64,000 bases of DNA from DASUPK01 sp963774305 (GTDB lineage Bacteria; Actinomycetota; Thermoleophilia; Solirubrobacterales; 70-9), in the NCBI GenBank assembly GCA_963774305.1, contig CAVZEM010000009.1, forward strand, positions 1 through 64,000, in the 5' to 3' direction. The translations under genes were made by a program, and so were the position numbers. Shown here piece by piece: positions 25,697-33,586 of the stretch (within the stretch, counting starts at the first letter, position 1; every line of letters starts with the position of its first letter). The notes under the pieces were generated by a model. The model saw only the letters and a list, made by a program, of their open reading frames with translations. It made no database searches and had not been told where the DNA came from.

Positions 25697-26230
25697 ATGA
25701 GCCGAATCGGAAGAAAGCCAATCGAGATCCCCGAGGGCGTCGAGATCGACGTCAAGCCCGGTGCTGTCTCCGTCAAGGGCCCCAAGGGCGAGCTCGACCA
25801 GCGGGTCGACACCGACATGAAGGTGGCGATCGACGACGGCACCCTGACCGTCGAGCGGCCCACCGACCGGGGCGAGCACCGTGCCCTGCACGGGCTCACC
25901 AGGAGCCTGATCGCGAACATGGTGGAAGGGGTCACCGACGGCTTCGAGCGGCGCCTCGAGATCCAGGGCGTCGGCTACCGGGCCAACCTCAAGGGCAAGA
26001 GCCTCGAGATGGCGCTCGGCTACTCCCACCCCGTGACGATCGAGGCGCCGGAGGGCATCGAGTTCGAGGTCCCGCAGCCGACCGAGGTCGTGGTCCGCGG
26101 GATCGACAAGCAGCTGGTCGGCGAGACCGCCGCGCGCATCCGCAAGACGCGGCCGCCCGAGCCGTACAAGGGCAAGGGCGTGCGCTACGCCGGCGAGCAC
26201 GTCGCCCGCAAGGTCGGGAAGAGGGCCTGA
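25697..26230 (+). CDS. rplF: 50S ribosomal protein L6
   Basis: 177 residues: MSRIGRKPIEIPEGVEIDV at the N-terminus, the middle VTDGFERRLEIQGVGYRANL and the C-terminal GIDKQLVGETAARIRKTRPPEPYKGKGVRY, all diagnostic. L6 lies at the base of the stalk next to the GTPase centre. The last base is shared with the rplR start codon. Confidence 0.98.
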   Translation: MSRIGRKPIEIPEGVEIDVKPGAVSVKGPKGELDQRVDTDMKVAIDDGTLTVERPTDRGEHRALHGLTRSLIANMVEGVTDGFERRLEIQGVGYRANLKGKSLEMALGYSHPVTIEAPEGIEFEVPQPTEVVVRGIDKQLVGETAARIRKTRPPEPYKGKGVRYAGEHVARKVGKRA

Positions 26231-26584
26231 TGGCCGTCCTCACCAAGCCACAGAAGAGACTTCGCCGGCGCCGGCGGGTTCGCGCCCGCATTCGCGGCAA
26301 TGCCGAGCGGCCGCGCCTGTCCGTGTACCGGTCCAACCGCGGCGTGTTCGCCCAGCTGATCGACGACGATGCCGGCCGCACGTTGGCGTCCGTCTCCTGG
26401 ACGGAGGACGAGCTCCGCAAGCTCGGCTCGATGGAGCAGGCCAAGCGCGCTCGGGGAGCTGCTGGCCGAGCGCGGGAAGGCCGCCGGAGTCGAGACCTGC
26501 GTCTTCGACCGCGGTGGATACCGCTTCCACGGCCGCGTCGCCGCGATCGCCGAGGGCGCCCGCGAGGGGGGTCTGAAGTTCTGA
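26230..26584 (+). CDS. rplR: 50S ribosomal protein L18, frameshifted in this sequence
   Basis: The first part (MAVLTKPQKRLRRRRRVRAR, RPRLSVYRSNRGVFAQLIDD, up to MEQAKR) and the second part (LGELLAERGKAAGVE, then VFDRGGYRFHGRVAAIAEGA and LKF) are both plain L18 but lie in different frames. The junction is near 26445-26455, where one base appears extra. The joined protein would be about 117 residues, normal for L18. L18 binds 5S rRNA with L5. As the gene is essential and single here, a sequence error is the likeliest cause; a programmed +1 shift is the alternative. Both ends overlap neighbours in the usual way. Confidence 0.85.
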
Positions 26585-26631
26585 TGGCCGCCAGGACAAA
26601 CCCGCTACCTTCGTCGGTCCGATGGCTGTAG
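26584..26631 (+). other. mini open frame bridging rplR and rpsE
   Basis: A 15-codon frame (MAARTNPLPSSVRWL) starts in a TGATG overlap with the rplR stop and ends 7 nt past the first base of the rpsE ATG. rpsE itself has no visible ribosome binding site, so this could carry ribosomes across. It could also mark another indel at the rpsE 5' end. Confidence 0.3.
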
Positions 26632-27236
26632 AGAGCGTCAGTCCAAAGGGTCTCGACCTGCAGGAGCGGGTGATCGAGATCAACCGCGTCGCGAAGGTCG
26701 TCAAGGGCGGCCGGCGCTTCTCGTTCACCGCCCTGGTGGCGGTCGGCGACGAGGACTCCGTGGTCGGGATCGGCTACGGCAAGGCCCGCGAGGTCCCGCT
26801 GGCGATCCAGAAGGCGGTCGAGGACGCCCGCAAGAACCTGATCCGGATCCCCAAGTACGGGCAGACCCTCACCCACCGCGTGATCGGCCGCTACGGCGCC
26901 GGACACGTCGTCCTGCGCCCGGCGAGTCCCGGTACCGGCGTGATCGCCGGAGGCGGCGTGCGCGCCGTGCTCGAGCTCGGCGGGATCCGCGACGTGCTCA
27001 CCAAGAGCATCGGCACCCAGAACCCGATCAACCTGGTCAAGGCGACCATGTCGGGCCTCGAGAGCCTGCGCAGGCCGGAGGACGTGGCGAAGCTCCGCGG
27101 TATCTCGATCCGCGAGGTGCTCGGCGTCGGGAACGGCAACGGCGCTGCGAAGGAGGAGACGCCCAAGGAGGTTGAAGCCGAGGACGGTTCTTCTGGTGGC
27201 GAAGCCGTCAACACCTCCTCCGAGGAGCCTTCGTAA
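26622..27236 (+). CDS. rpsE: 30S ribosomal protein S5
   Basis: 204 residues. The double-stranded RNA-binding fold is clear: LQERVIEINRVAKVVKGGRR, VGIGYGKAREVPLAIQKA, then GTGVIAGGGVRAVLELGGI with the loop linked to ribosomal accuracy. From about residue 174 a short acidic Ser/Gly/Glu tail follows (ETPKEVEAEDGSSGGEAV). The ATG at 26622 lacks a ribosome binding site and is reached through a mini-frame from the rplR stop. The stop overlaps rpmD by one base (TAATG). Confidence 0.95.
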   Translation: MAVESVSPKGLDLQERVIEINRVAKVVKGGRRFSFTALVAVGDEDSVVGIGYGKAREVPLAIQKAVEDARKNLIRIPKYGQTLTHRVIGRYGAGHVVLRPASPGTGVIAGGGVRAVLELGGIRDVLTKSIGTQNPINLVKATMSGLESLRRPEDVAKLRGISIREVLGVGNGNGAAKEETPKEVEAEDGSSGGEAVNTSSEEPS

Positions 27237-27415
27237 TGGCAGACGTCGCCCTCAAGCAGGTCCGCTCCTCGAACGGCGCCTCCGGCGTCCAGCGCGACAC
27301 CCTTCGCTCGCTCAAGCTCGGCCGGATCGGCAGGGAGGCGAAGCACGCCGACACGCCGCAGCTCCGGGGGATGATCCGCACCGTGAGCCACCTGGTGGAG
27401 GTCGAGGGTGGCTGA
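27236..27415 (+). CDS. rpmD: 50S ribosomal protein L30
   Basis: 59 residues, typical of bacterial L30: MADVALKQVRSSNGASGVQ, then TLRSLKLGRIGREAKHADTP and LRGMIRTVSHLVEVE. The ATG overlaps the rpsE stop (TAATG) and the 3' end overlaps rplO by 8 nt. It is small and easily missed but sits in the canonical rpsE-rpmD-rplO order. Confidence 0.96.
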   Translation: MADVALKQVRSSNGASGVQRDTLRSLKLGRIGREAKHADTPQLRGMIRTVSHLVEVEGG

Positions 27416-27896
27416 CGAGAAGAAGGATCAGGTCGGCCTGCACACGCTGAAGCCCGCCCCTGGCTCGCGCCACCCGCGCAAGCGGCTTGGGCGCGGCCCC
27501 GGGACCGGTCACGGCAAGACCTCCGGCCGCGGCCACAAGGGTGCCGGCGCCCGCTCGGGCAGCAAGCGCAAGACGGCATATGAGGGCGGCCAGAACCCGA
27601 TCCACATGCGGATGCGCAAGCTGCGCGGGCCGCACAAGAAGATGTCGATGCCCTTCGAGAAGTTCAGGACGCGGACGCAGCCGGTCAACCTCTCCGATCT
27701 CGATTCCCGCTTCAAGGCCAATGACGAGGTGACGCCGGAGTCGCTGCGCGAGGCCGGCCTGGCCAAGCGCCGTCACCCGGTGAAGATCCTCGCCCGCGGT
27801 GAGATCTCGAAGAAGCTGACCGTCAAGGCCCACGCCTTCAGCGCGCAGGCCAAGGAGAAGATCGAGGCGGCGGGAGGAACCGCGGAAATCATCTGA
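27408..27896 (+). CDS. rplO: 50S ribosomal protein L15
   Basis: 162 residues from a GTG inside the rpmD end. The Gly/Arg/Lys-rich N-terminal half (RKRLGRGPGTGHGKTSGRGH) threads into 23S rRNA. The C-terminal globular half includes VKILARGEISKKLTVKAHAFS and AKEKIEAAGGTAEII. A late assembly protein of the 50S subunit. The stop overlaps secY by one base. Confidence 0.97.
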   Translation: MADEKKDQVGLHTLKPAPGSRHPRKRLGRGPGTGHGKTSGRGHKGAGARSGSKRKTAYEGGQNPIHMRMRKLRGPHKKMSMPFEKFRTRTQPVNLSDLDSRFKANDEVTPESLREAGLAKRRHPVKILARGEISKKLTVKAHAFSAQAKEKIEAAGGTAEII

Positions 27897-29155
27897 TGCT
27901 GCAGACGGTCCTCAATGCCTTCACGGTCCAGGAGATCCGCAAGAAGCTGATCTTCACGGCGGGGATCCTCGCCCTCTACCGGCTCGGCGCCTATATCCCC
28001 TCGCCCGGAGTCGACGCGCAGGCGATCCAGGACGGCGTCAACGGCGTCGGGGGGTCGAACATCCTCGGCTTCCTCAACCTCTTTTCCGGCGGAAGCCTCT
28101 CGCGCCTGTCTCTGTTTGCGCTGGGGATCATGCCCTACATCACGGCCTCGATCATCCTGCAGCTCCTGACCGTGGTCGTGCCCTCGCTGGAGCGGTTGCA
28201 GAAGGAGGGCGAGGTCGGCCAGCAGAAGATCACGCAGTACACGCGCTACCTCACGGTTGCCCTCGCCTTCGCCCAGTCGCTCGGCTTCGTATTCCTGTTC
28301 ACCTCCGGTAGCAGCAACATCATCGGCCAGCGGACCTTCCCGAAAGTCTTCCTGATCGTGGTCACCCTGACCGCCGGATGCACGATCCTGATGTGGATGG
28401 GAGAGCTGATCACCCAGCGCGGCATCGGCAACGGGATCTCGCTGATGATCTTCGCCTCGATCGTCTCCCGCCTCCCAGAGGGCATCTCGAAGTGGTGGAG
28501 CAACCCGGACCAGGTCTTCGTCGTGATGATGCCCTTCATCGCGCTGGCGGTGATCGTCGCCATCGTCTTCGTCCAGGAGGGCCAGCGCCGGATCCCGGTG
28601 CAGTACGCGAAACGCGTGGTCGGCCGCCGGATGACGGCGGGAGGGTCGACCTACTTACCGCTGCGCGTGAACATGGCGGGCGTGATCCCGGTGATCTTCG
28701 CCGCCTCGATCATGGCCTTTCCCCCCACCATCGGGCAGCTCATCAACACCCCCGCGGCGCTCGACTTCGCCGCGTTCTTCAGTCCCAACAGCTGGCACTA
28801 CGTGGTCGGCGAGGTCTTCTTCATCATCATCTTCACCTACTTCTACACGGCGGTCACCTTCAACCCGGTGGACCAGGCCGACAACCTGAAGAAGTACGGC
28901 GGGTTCATCCCCGGCGTGCGACCCGGGCGACCTACCGCCGAATACCTGGACCGCATCCTGTCCAGACTCACCTTCCCCGGCGCCCTCTACCTGGGCGCGG
29001 TCGCTGCGTTGCCGACAATCCTGATCAGCCAGACGTCGGCGAACTTCTTTTTCGGCGGGACCTCGATCCTGATCGTCGTCGGCGTGGCCCTCGACACCGT
29101 CAAGCAGCTCGAGGCCCAGCTGATGATGCGGAACTACGAGGGCTTCCTGAAGTGA
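27896..29155 (+). CDS. secY: preprotein translocase subunit SecY
   Basis: 419 residues with ten predicted membrane helices. Signature segments are RLGAYIPSPGVD after helix 1, LSLFALGIMPYITASIILQLL (helix 2 region, here listed in part), and the cytoplasmic loop RRIPVQYAKRVVGRR. SecY is the channel of the Sec translocon, which exports the many signal-peptide proteins encoded at 1 kb and 47-52 kb. The ATG shares one base with the rplO stop, the standard place for secY in the spc operon. Confidence 0.98.
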   Translation: MLQTVLNAFTVQEIRKKLIFTAGILALYRLGAYIPSPGVDAQAIQDGVNGVGGSNILGFLNLFSGGSLSRLSLFALGIMPYITASIILQLLTVVVPSLERLQKEGEVGQQKITQYTRYLTVALAFAQSLGFVFLFTSGSSNIIGQRTFPKVFLIVVTLTAGCTILMWMGELITQRGIGNGISLMIFASIVSRLPEGISKWWSNPDQVFVVMMPFIALAVIVAIVFVQEGQRRIPVQYAKRVVGRRMTAGGSTYLPLRVNMAGVIPVIFAASIMAFPPTIGQLINTPAALDFAAFFSPNSWHYVVGEVFFIIIFTYFYTAVTFNPVDQADNLKKYGGFIPGVRPGRPTAEYLDRILSRLTFPGALYLGAVAALPTILISQTSANFFFGGTSILIVVGVALDTVKQLEAQLMMRNYEGFLK

Positions 29156-29168
29156 CGCGCGCGATCGG

Positions 29169-29861
29169 GTGCCGGGCTTGCCCGAGCTGAACCTCATTCT
29201 CCTCGGCCCGCCCGGCAGCGGGAAGGGGACCCAGGGAGAGCGCCTCCAGGAGGACTTCCGGCTTCCGTACTACGCGACGGGGGACATCCTGCGTGCCGCG
29301 GTCAAAGACGGGACCGAGATCGGCAGGCAGGCCAAGGAGTACATGGACCGCGGCGATCTGGTGCCCGACGAGGTGATCATCGGGGTGATCGCGGAGCGCC
29401 TTCAGCAGGAGGAGGCCGCGGACGGCTTCATCCTCGACGGGTTCCCGCGCACGGTCCCTCAGGCCGAGGCACTCGACCAGAAGATGAAGGAGCTCAAGCG
29501 AGACATCACAGCGACCATCCTGATCGACGTCCCCGAGAAGGAGGTGCTTCGCCGCCTGGGAGGGCGCCGCACCTGCGAGAAGAACCCGAGCCACATCTAC
29601 CACGTCGAGTTCGACCCTCCGAAGGAGGAGGGGGTCTGCGACATCGACGGCGGCAAGCTGATCGTCCGCGACGACGACCAGCCCGAGGTGATCAAGAACC
29701 GCCTCAAGCAGTACAACGAGAAGACCAAGCCTCTGATCGAGTACTACGAGGAGCGTGGCATCCTCAACCGGGTGGACGGGAGTCACTCACCGGACGAGGT
29801 CGAGGAGAACATCCACGGCATCCTCGCAACGCTCCGGCGCGAGGAAGAGGAGGGGATGTGA
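29169..29861 (+). CDS. adk: adenylate kinase
   Basis: 230 residues. P-loop GPPGSGKGTQ near the N-terminus, the AMP-binding DGFPRTVPQAEAL, and a long LID (GRRTCEKNPSHIYHVEFDPP through GVCDIDGGKL). The LID keeps Cys, His, Cys and Asp candidates for a zinc site, though the usual second Cys is replaced. It interconverts ATP + AMP and 2 ADP. The GTG at 29169 is used; a TTG three codons later is nearly as good. The gene follows secY by 13 nt. Confidence 0.97.
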   Translation: MPGLPELNLILLGPPGSGKGTQGERLQEDFRLPYYATGDILRAAVKDGTEIGRQAKEYMDRGDLVPDEVIIGVIAERLQQEEAADGFILDGFPRTVPQAEALDQKMKELKRDITATILIDVPEKEVLRRLGGRRTCEKNPSHIYHVEFDPPKEEGVCDIDGGKLIVRDDDQPEVIKNRLKQYNEKTKPLIEYYEERGILNRVDGSHSPDEVEENIHGILATLRREEEEGM

Positions 29862-29874
29862 GACGGACGGAACC

Positions 29875-30642
29875 ATGTATCGCGGCATGATCATCCGCAA
29901 GACCTCCGAGCAGATCGATGCGATGGCAGAGGCCGGGAAGATCCAGGCCCGCTGCCTGCGGATGCTCCGCTCCAAGGTGCGGCCCGGCGTGACCACCAAG
30001 GAGCTCGACGACGCCGCGGAGAAGTTCATCCGCTCCCAGGGGGCGGTCCCCTCGTTCAAGGGCTACCGAGGTTTCCCGGGCTCGATCTGCACCTCGCCCA
30101 ACTCGATGGTCGTCCACGGCATTCCCGGGCCCTTTGAGCTGCGGCGCGGCGACATCCTCTCGATCGACGTGGGCGTCACCTACGAGGGCTGGGTCGCCGA
30201 CGCGGCGATCACCGTCCCGATCGGCGAGGTGCCCGAGGGAGCCGAGCCGCTCCTCACCACCACCAAGGACGCGCTCTTCGAGGGCATCGCCCAGGCGGTG
30301 AAGGGCAATCACCTCAGCGACATCTCGCACGCCGTCCAGCAGCGGGTGGAGCGGGACGACCTCTCGATCATCCGCACGCTCGTCGGCCACGGCATCGGCC
30401 GCGACATGCACGAAGACCCCCAGATCCCGAACTTCGGCGATCCTGGCAAGGGACCGGAGCTCGAGATCGGCATGGTGCTGGCGATCGAGCCGATGGTGAA
30501 CGCCGGCGGCGCCGACATCCGCATGGGCTCAGACGGCTGGGCCGTCTACTCCGCCGACGACTCGCTCGCCGCGCACTTCGAGTTCACGGTGGCAATCACC
30601 GAGGACGGCCCCCGCGTCCTCACCCCCTGGCATTTGGACTGA
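29875..30642 (+). CDS. map: methionine aminopeptidase, type I
   Basis: 255 residues. The five metal ligands of the pita-bread fold are seen: Asp in LSIDVGV, Asp in VADAAIT, His in GHGIGRDMHEDP, Glu in AIEPM and Glu in FEFTVAIT. It removes the initiator Met from new proteins. Start at ATG 29875; MIIRK four codons later also fits the family. It closes this co-directional run. The next gene is on the other strand and their stop codons are 1 nt apart. Confidence 0.97.
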   Translation: MYRGMIIRKTSEQIDAMAEAGKIQARCLRMLRSKVRPGVTTKELDDAAEKFIRSQGAVPSFKGYRGFPGSICTSPNSMVVHGIPGPFELRRGDILSIDVGVTYEGWVADAAITVPIGEVPEGAEPLLTTTKDALFEGIAQAVKGNHLSDISHAVQQRVERDDLSIIRTLVGHGIGRDMHEDPQIPNFGDPGKGPELEIGMVLAIEPMVNAGGADIRMGSDGWAVYSADDSLAAHFEFTVAITEDGPRVLTPWHLD

Positions 30643-30643
30643 G

Positions 30644-31846
30644 CTAGCCCCGCATTTGGGCCAGGGAGGCAGAGGGGTTTGATCGGACCCTGGCTCGCTC
30701 TTTGCGGAAGTGGATCGCCTCATAGGTGATCAGGATCACCAGGACGACCGCGACCGCAGCGAGCGCCGCGAGTGAATCGGCGCTCAGGGCGAGTGGGATG
30801 AGCGCCAGCAGCGCGAGCGCTGCCAGGGCGCGGTGGGGGCTGAAGGTGCCGAGCGTGCGGAACCTGAAGCCGATCTGGCCGGCCAGGTAGAGGGCGGTGC
30901 CCCCGCAGAGCGCGATCGCGGGCACGGTGTCGAGCGGCTCGTGCACATGGGCGAGCGTCTCCCGCAGCCCGACGGCGAGCAGGACGATCCCGGCGATCAT
31001 CGGGAAGTGCAGGTAGCTGTACGCGTCGCGCGCGAGTGGCGCCTGCTCGCCCGGCGGCGCCTCGATCAGCCGGCGCTCGGCCACGATCGCGACGATGTCG
31101 AAGTAGGCCCACCAGAGAGCCGCGACCGCCGCGATCCCGAGCACGGCGGCGAGCACCTCGCCGCCGTTCAGCTCGAAGTTCATCTCGGCTCCGGTGGCCA
31201 ACACCGACTCGCCGAGGGCGATCATCACGATCAGGCCGTAGCGCTCTGCCAAGTGGCCGGGGTGTAGGCGGAACTCCTCGCTGCCGAAGAGCAGCGGCGT
31301 GGACCAGTCGATCAGGATCGCGAGGATCCACACCGAGGTACGCGCCCCGCCATCAAGGGCGCCGGCGACGATCAGCAGCGCCGAGCCGAGCAGCAGCCCT
31401 GGAGCGAGCTTCAGGATCGCCTCCAGGTTGTAGGCGTCTCCCTCCTGGCGCGTATTCCGCACGTAGAGGACGAGCTGCATCGCCCTGACGAAGAAGTAGG
31501 AGCAGCCGAAGAGCAGGCCGCGATCCCCGAACGCCTCCGGGATGCTGAGCGAGACGACCACCATCCCGGCCATCGCCGCGAACATGCAGAGGCGATTGAC
31601 GTTCTCGTCCGGGTCGATCGTGTTCGTCAGCCACCCGTAGGCTGCCCAGGCCCACCAGACCGCGGCCAGGATCAGGATCCCCTCGCCGAGCCCCGACCAG
31701 TCGCCGTGATGCGCGACGGTCGCGGTCACCTGAGTGAACGAGAGGACGAAGACGAGGTCGAAGAAGAGCTCGAGCGGCGTGACCCGTTCTTCGCCCCCGG
31801 AATGAGGCCGTTCCTCCCGGTCCATCGGCTCGGTCGGGGTCTCCAC
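30644..31846 (-). CDS. LtrA-family (low temperature requirement) membrane protein
   Basis: 400 residues with about a dozen hydrophobic helices. The N-terminal ERVTPLELFFDLVFVLSFTQ and AVWWAWAAYGWLTN are the hallmarks of the LtrA family, and the middle SERYGL-like motif (HLAERYGLIVMIALGES) is present. Members were named for cold growth in Listeria; the biochemical role is unknown. It begins at GTG 31846 (an ATG at 31825 is possible). It lies inverted between map and rpmJ, where infA is usual in actinobacteria. Confidence 0.85.
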   Translation of the reverse strand: METPTEPMDREERPHSGGEERVTPLELFFDLVFVLSFTQVTATVAHHGDWSGLGEGILILAAVWWAWAAYGWLTNTIDPDENVNRLCMFAAMAGMVVVSLSIPEAFGDRGLLFGCSYFFVRAMQLVLYVRNTRQEGDAYNLEAILKLAPGLLLGSALLIVAGALDGGARTSVWILAILIDWSTPLLFGSEEFRLHPGHLAERYGLIVMIALGESVLATGAEMNFELNGGEVLAAVLGIAAVAALWWAYFDIVAIVAERRLIEAPPGEQAPLARDAYSYLHFPMIAGIVLLAVGLRETLAHVHEPLDTVPAIALCGGTALYLAGQIGFRFRTLGTFSPHRALAALALLALIPLALSADSLAALAAVAVVLVILITYEAIHFRKERARVRSNPSASLAQMRG

Positions 31847-31907
31847 GCAGCGCTTCTACCATGTCCTGGAGTGCCGGGGCGCTCACGCACGGCCCACGCA
31901 CGCGCGC

Positions 31908-31916
31908 TGCTATCCT
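31908..31916 (+). promoter_or_regulatory. extended -10 promoter candidate for rpmJ-rplQ
   Basis: TGC-TATCCT lies 113 nt upstream of rpmJ. It is preceded by GCGC, as in the fusA promoter candidate (CGCTGCTATC shared). A short hairpin (CACGC/GCGTG, 31931-31943) follows in the leader. Confidence 0.45.
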
Positions 31917-32028
31917 TCCACGGGTCGGTTCACGCTTGGCGTGGCCGGCGTTTTTCACGCCTGTAGGCCCGACTCCTGGGGCCGGCGGGCTTACTCCCAG
32001 CAAGATACGACCCCGCGAAAGAAGGGGA

Positions 32029-32142
32029 ATGAAGGTACGAGCGTCTGTAAAGCCGATGTGCGAGAAGTGCAAGGTGATCCGCCGTGGCGGAGCCGTTCTC
32101 GTGATCTGTCCCAACCCTCGTCACAAGCAGAGGCAGGGTTAG
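32029..32142 (+). CDS. rpmJ: 50S ribosomal protein L36
   Basis: 37 residues: MKVRASVKPMCEKCKVIRRG then VICPNPRHKQRQG. The C-x2-C-x12-C-x4-H pattern is the zinc-binding form of L36. GAAGGGG precedes the ATG. rpsM starts at the next base after its stop. Confidence 0.97.
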   Translation: MKVRASVKPMCEKCKVIRRGGAVLVICPNPRHKQRQG

Positions 32143-32526
32143 ATGGCGCGCATCGCGGGAGTCAACCTCCCTCTCAACAAGCGTGCCGAGATCGGCCTCA
32201 CCTACGTCTTCGGTATCGGTCGCTCCACGGCCAACCAGATCCTCAAGGAGACCGGGGTCGACCCCAACACCCCGGTCAAGGACCTGACCGAGGACGAGAT
32301 CATCAAGCTTCGAGACGCGGTCGAGAACCACGAGGTCGAGGGCGATCTGCGCCGGGAGCGCTCCCAGAACGTCAAGCGGCTGCAGGAGATCGGCTCCTAC
32401 CGGGGACTCCGCCATCGTCGCGGCCTTCCGGTCCGGGGCCAGCGCACCAAGACCAACGCGCGTGGCCGCAAGGGCCCGCGCAGGATGAGCGTTGCGGGCC
32501 GCAAGAAGGCTCCGCAGCCCAAGTGA
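32143..32526 (+). CDS. rpsM: 30S ribosomal protein S13
   Basis: 127 residues. ARIAGVNLPLNKRAEIGLTY starts the protein, GIGRSTANQIL is the helix-two-turn-helix, and the C-terminal arm that touches the P-site tRNA reads GLRHRRGLPVRGQRTKTNAR. S13 also forms intersubunit bridges. It follows rpmJ without a gap and precedes rpsK by 20 nt. Confidence 0.98.
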   Translation: MARIAGVNLPLNKRAEIGLTYVFGIGRSTANQILKETGVDPNTPVKDLTEDEIIKLRDAVENHEVEGDLRRERSQNVKRLQEIGSYRGLRHRRGLPVRGQRTKTNARGRKGPRRMSVAGRKKAPQPK

Positions 32527-32546
32527 GCCGGGGAGGAACGCTCTAG

Positions 32547-32939
32547 ATGGCAGCTCCCAAGAAGGGTCGCTCGCGCCGCAAGGTCCGCAAGAACGTCACC
32601 TACGGCCAGGCCCACATCAAGACTTCGTTCAACAACACCATCGTCACCCTCACCGACCCCGAGGGCAACGTGATCGCGTGGGAGTCCGCGGGCAGCGCCG
32701 GCTTCAAGGGCTCCCGCAAGTCGACTCCGTTCGCAGCCCAGGTGACCGCCGACGCGGCCGCCAAGAAGGGCATGGAGCACGGCCTCGAGAAGGTCGAGGT
32801 GTTCGCGAAGGGCGCCGGCTCCGGTCGGGAGACCGCGATCCGGTCCCTGCAGGCCGCCGGCCTCGACGTGACGACGGTGAAGGACGTGACGCCGCAGGCT
32901 CACAACGGGTGTCGCCCCCGGAAGCGGAGGCGCGTCTGA
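32547..32939 (+). CDS. rpsK: 30S ribosomal protein S11
   Basis: 130 residues. GQAHIKTSFNNTIVTLTDPE, WESAGSAGFKGSRKSTPFAA and the C-terminal DVTPQAHNGCRPRKRRRV are diagnostic. S11 lines the mRNA exit in the platform. The stop shares one base with the rpsD start. Confidence 0.98.
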   Translation: MAAPKKGRSRRKVRKNVTYGQAHIKTSFNNTIVTLTDPEGNVIAWESAGSAGFKGSRKSTPFAAQVTADAAAKKGMEHGLEKVEVFAKGAGSGRETAIRSLQAAGLDVTTVKDVTPQAHNGCRPRKRRRV

Positions 32940-33559
32940 TGGCCCGCGACACCGGAGCACAGTGCAAGCAGTGCCGCCGCGAGGGGCAGAAGCTGTTCCT
33001 GAAGGGCGCCCGCTGCTTCACCGACAAGTGCGGCGTCGAGCGCCGCTCCTATCCGCCGGGCGAGCACGGCCGTGGCCGGATGCGGCAGTCCGAGTACCGG
33101 GCGCAGCTGCGCGAGAAGCAGAAGGCGAAGCGCTACTACCAGGTGCTCGAGAAGCAGTTCGCGACTTATTACGACAGGGCAAGCCGGCAGGAGGGCGTCA
33201 CGGGCGAGAACCTGCTGCGGCTGCTCGAGTGCCGGCTGGACAACGTCCTGGTGCGCCTCGGCTTCGCGGCGTCCCGCCGCCAGGCCAGGCAGCTGGTCAG
33301 CCATGGCCACTGGACCGTGAACGGCCGCCGTGTCGACATCCCCAGCTACCAGGTGAAGCCGGACGACGTGATCACCATCAAGCCGAACAGCGCCGCCACG
33401 GACGTTGTCCGGGACGCGACCGAGCTCACGTCGGGAGTGCCGGCCTGGCTGCAGGCCGACCACGACTCACTCAATGCAAAGGTGCTGAGGCTCCCTGATA
33501 GGAGCGAGATCTCAGCGCCGGTCGAGGAACAGCTCATCGTCGAGCTGTACTCGAAGTAA
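32939..33559 (+). CDS. rpsD: 30S ribosomal protein S4, zinc-binding type
   Basis: 206 residues. Cysteines in QCKQC and RCFTDKC near the N-terminus form the zinc site of the C+ type. The S4 RNA-binding domain reads LLECRLDNVLVRLGFAASRR then LVSHGHWTVNGRRVDIPS. S4 starts 30S assembly and can regulate the alpha operon. The ATG lies in a TGATG overlap with rpsK. Confidence 0.97.
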   Translation: MARDTGAQCKQCRREGQKLFLKGARCFTDKCGVERRSYPPGEHGRGRMRQSEYRAQLREKQKAKRYYQVLEKQFATYYDRASRQEGVTGENLLRLLECRLDNVLVRLGFAASRRQARQLVSHGHWTVNGRRVDIPSYQVKPDDVITIKPNSAATDVVRDATELTSGVPAWLQADHDSLNAKVLRLPDRSEISAPVEEQLIVELYSK

Positions 33560-33586
33560 CCCCCCAGAGAAGGAAGTAGATACCTG

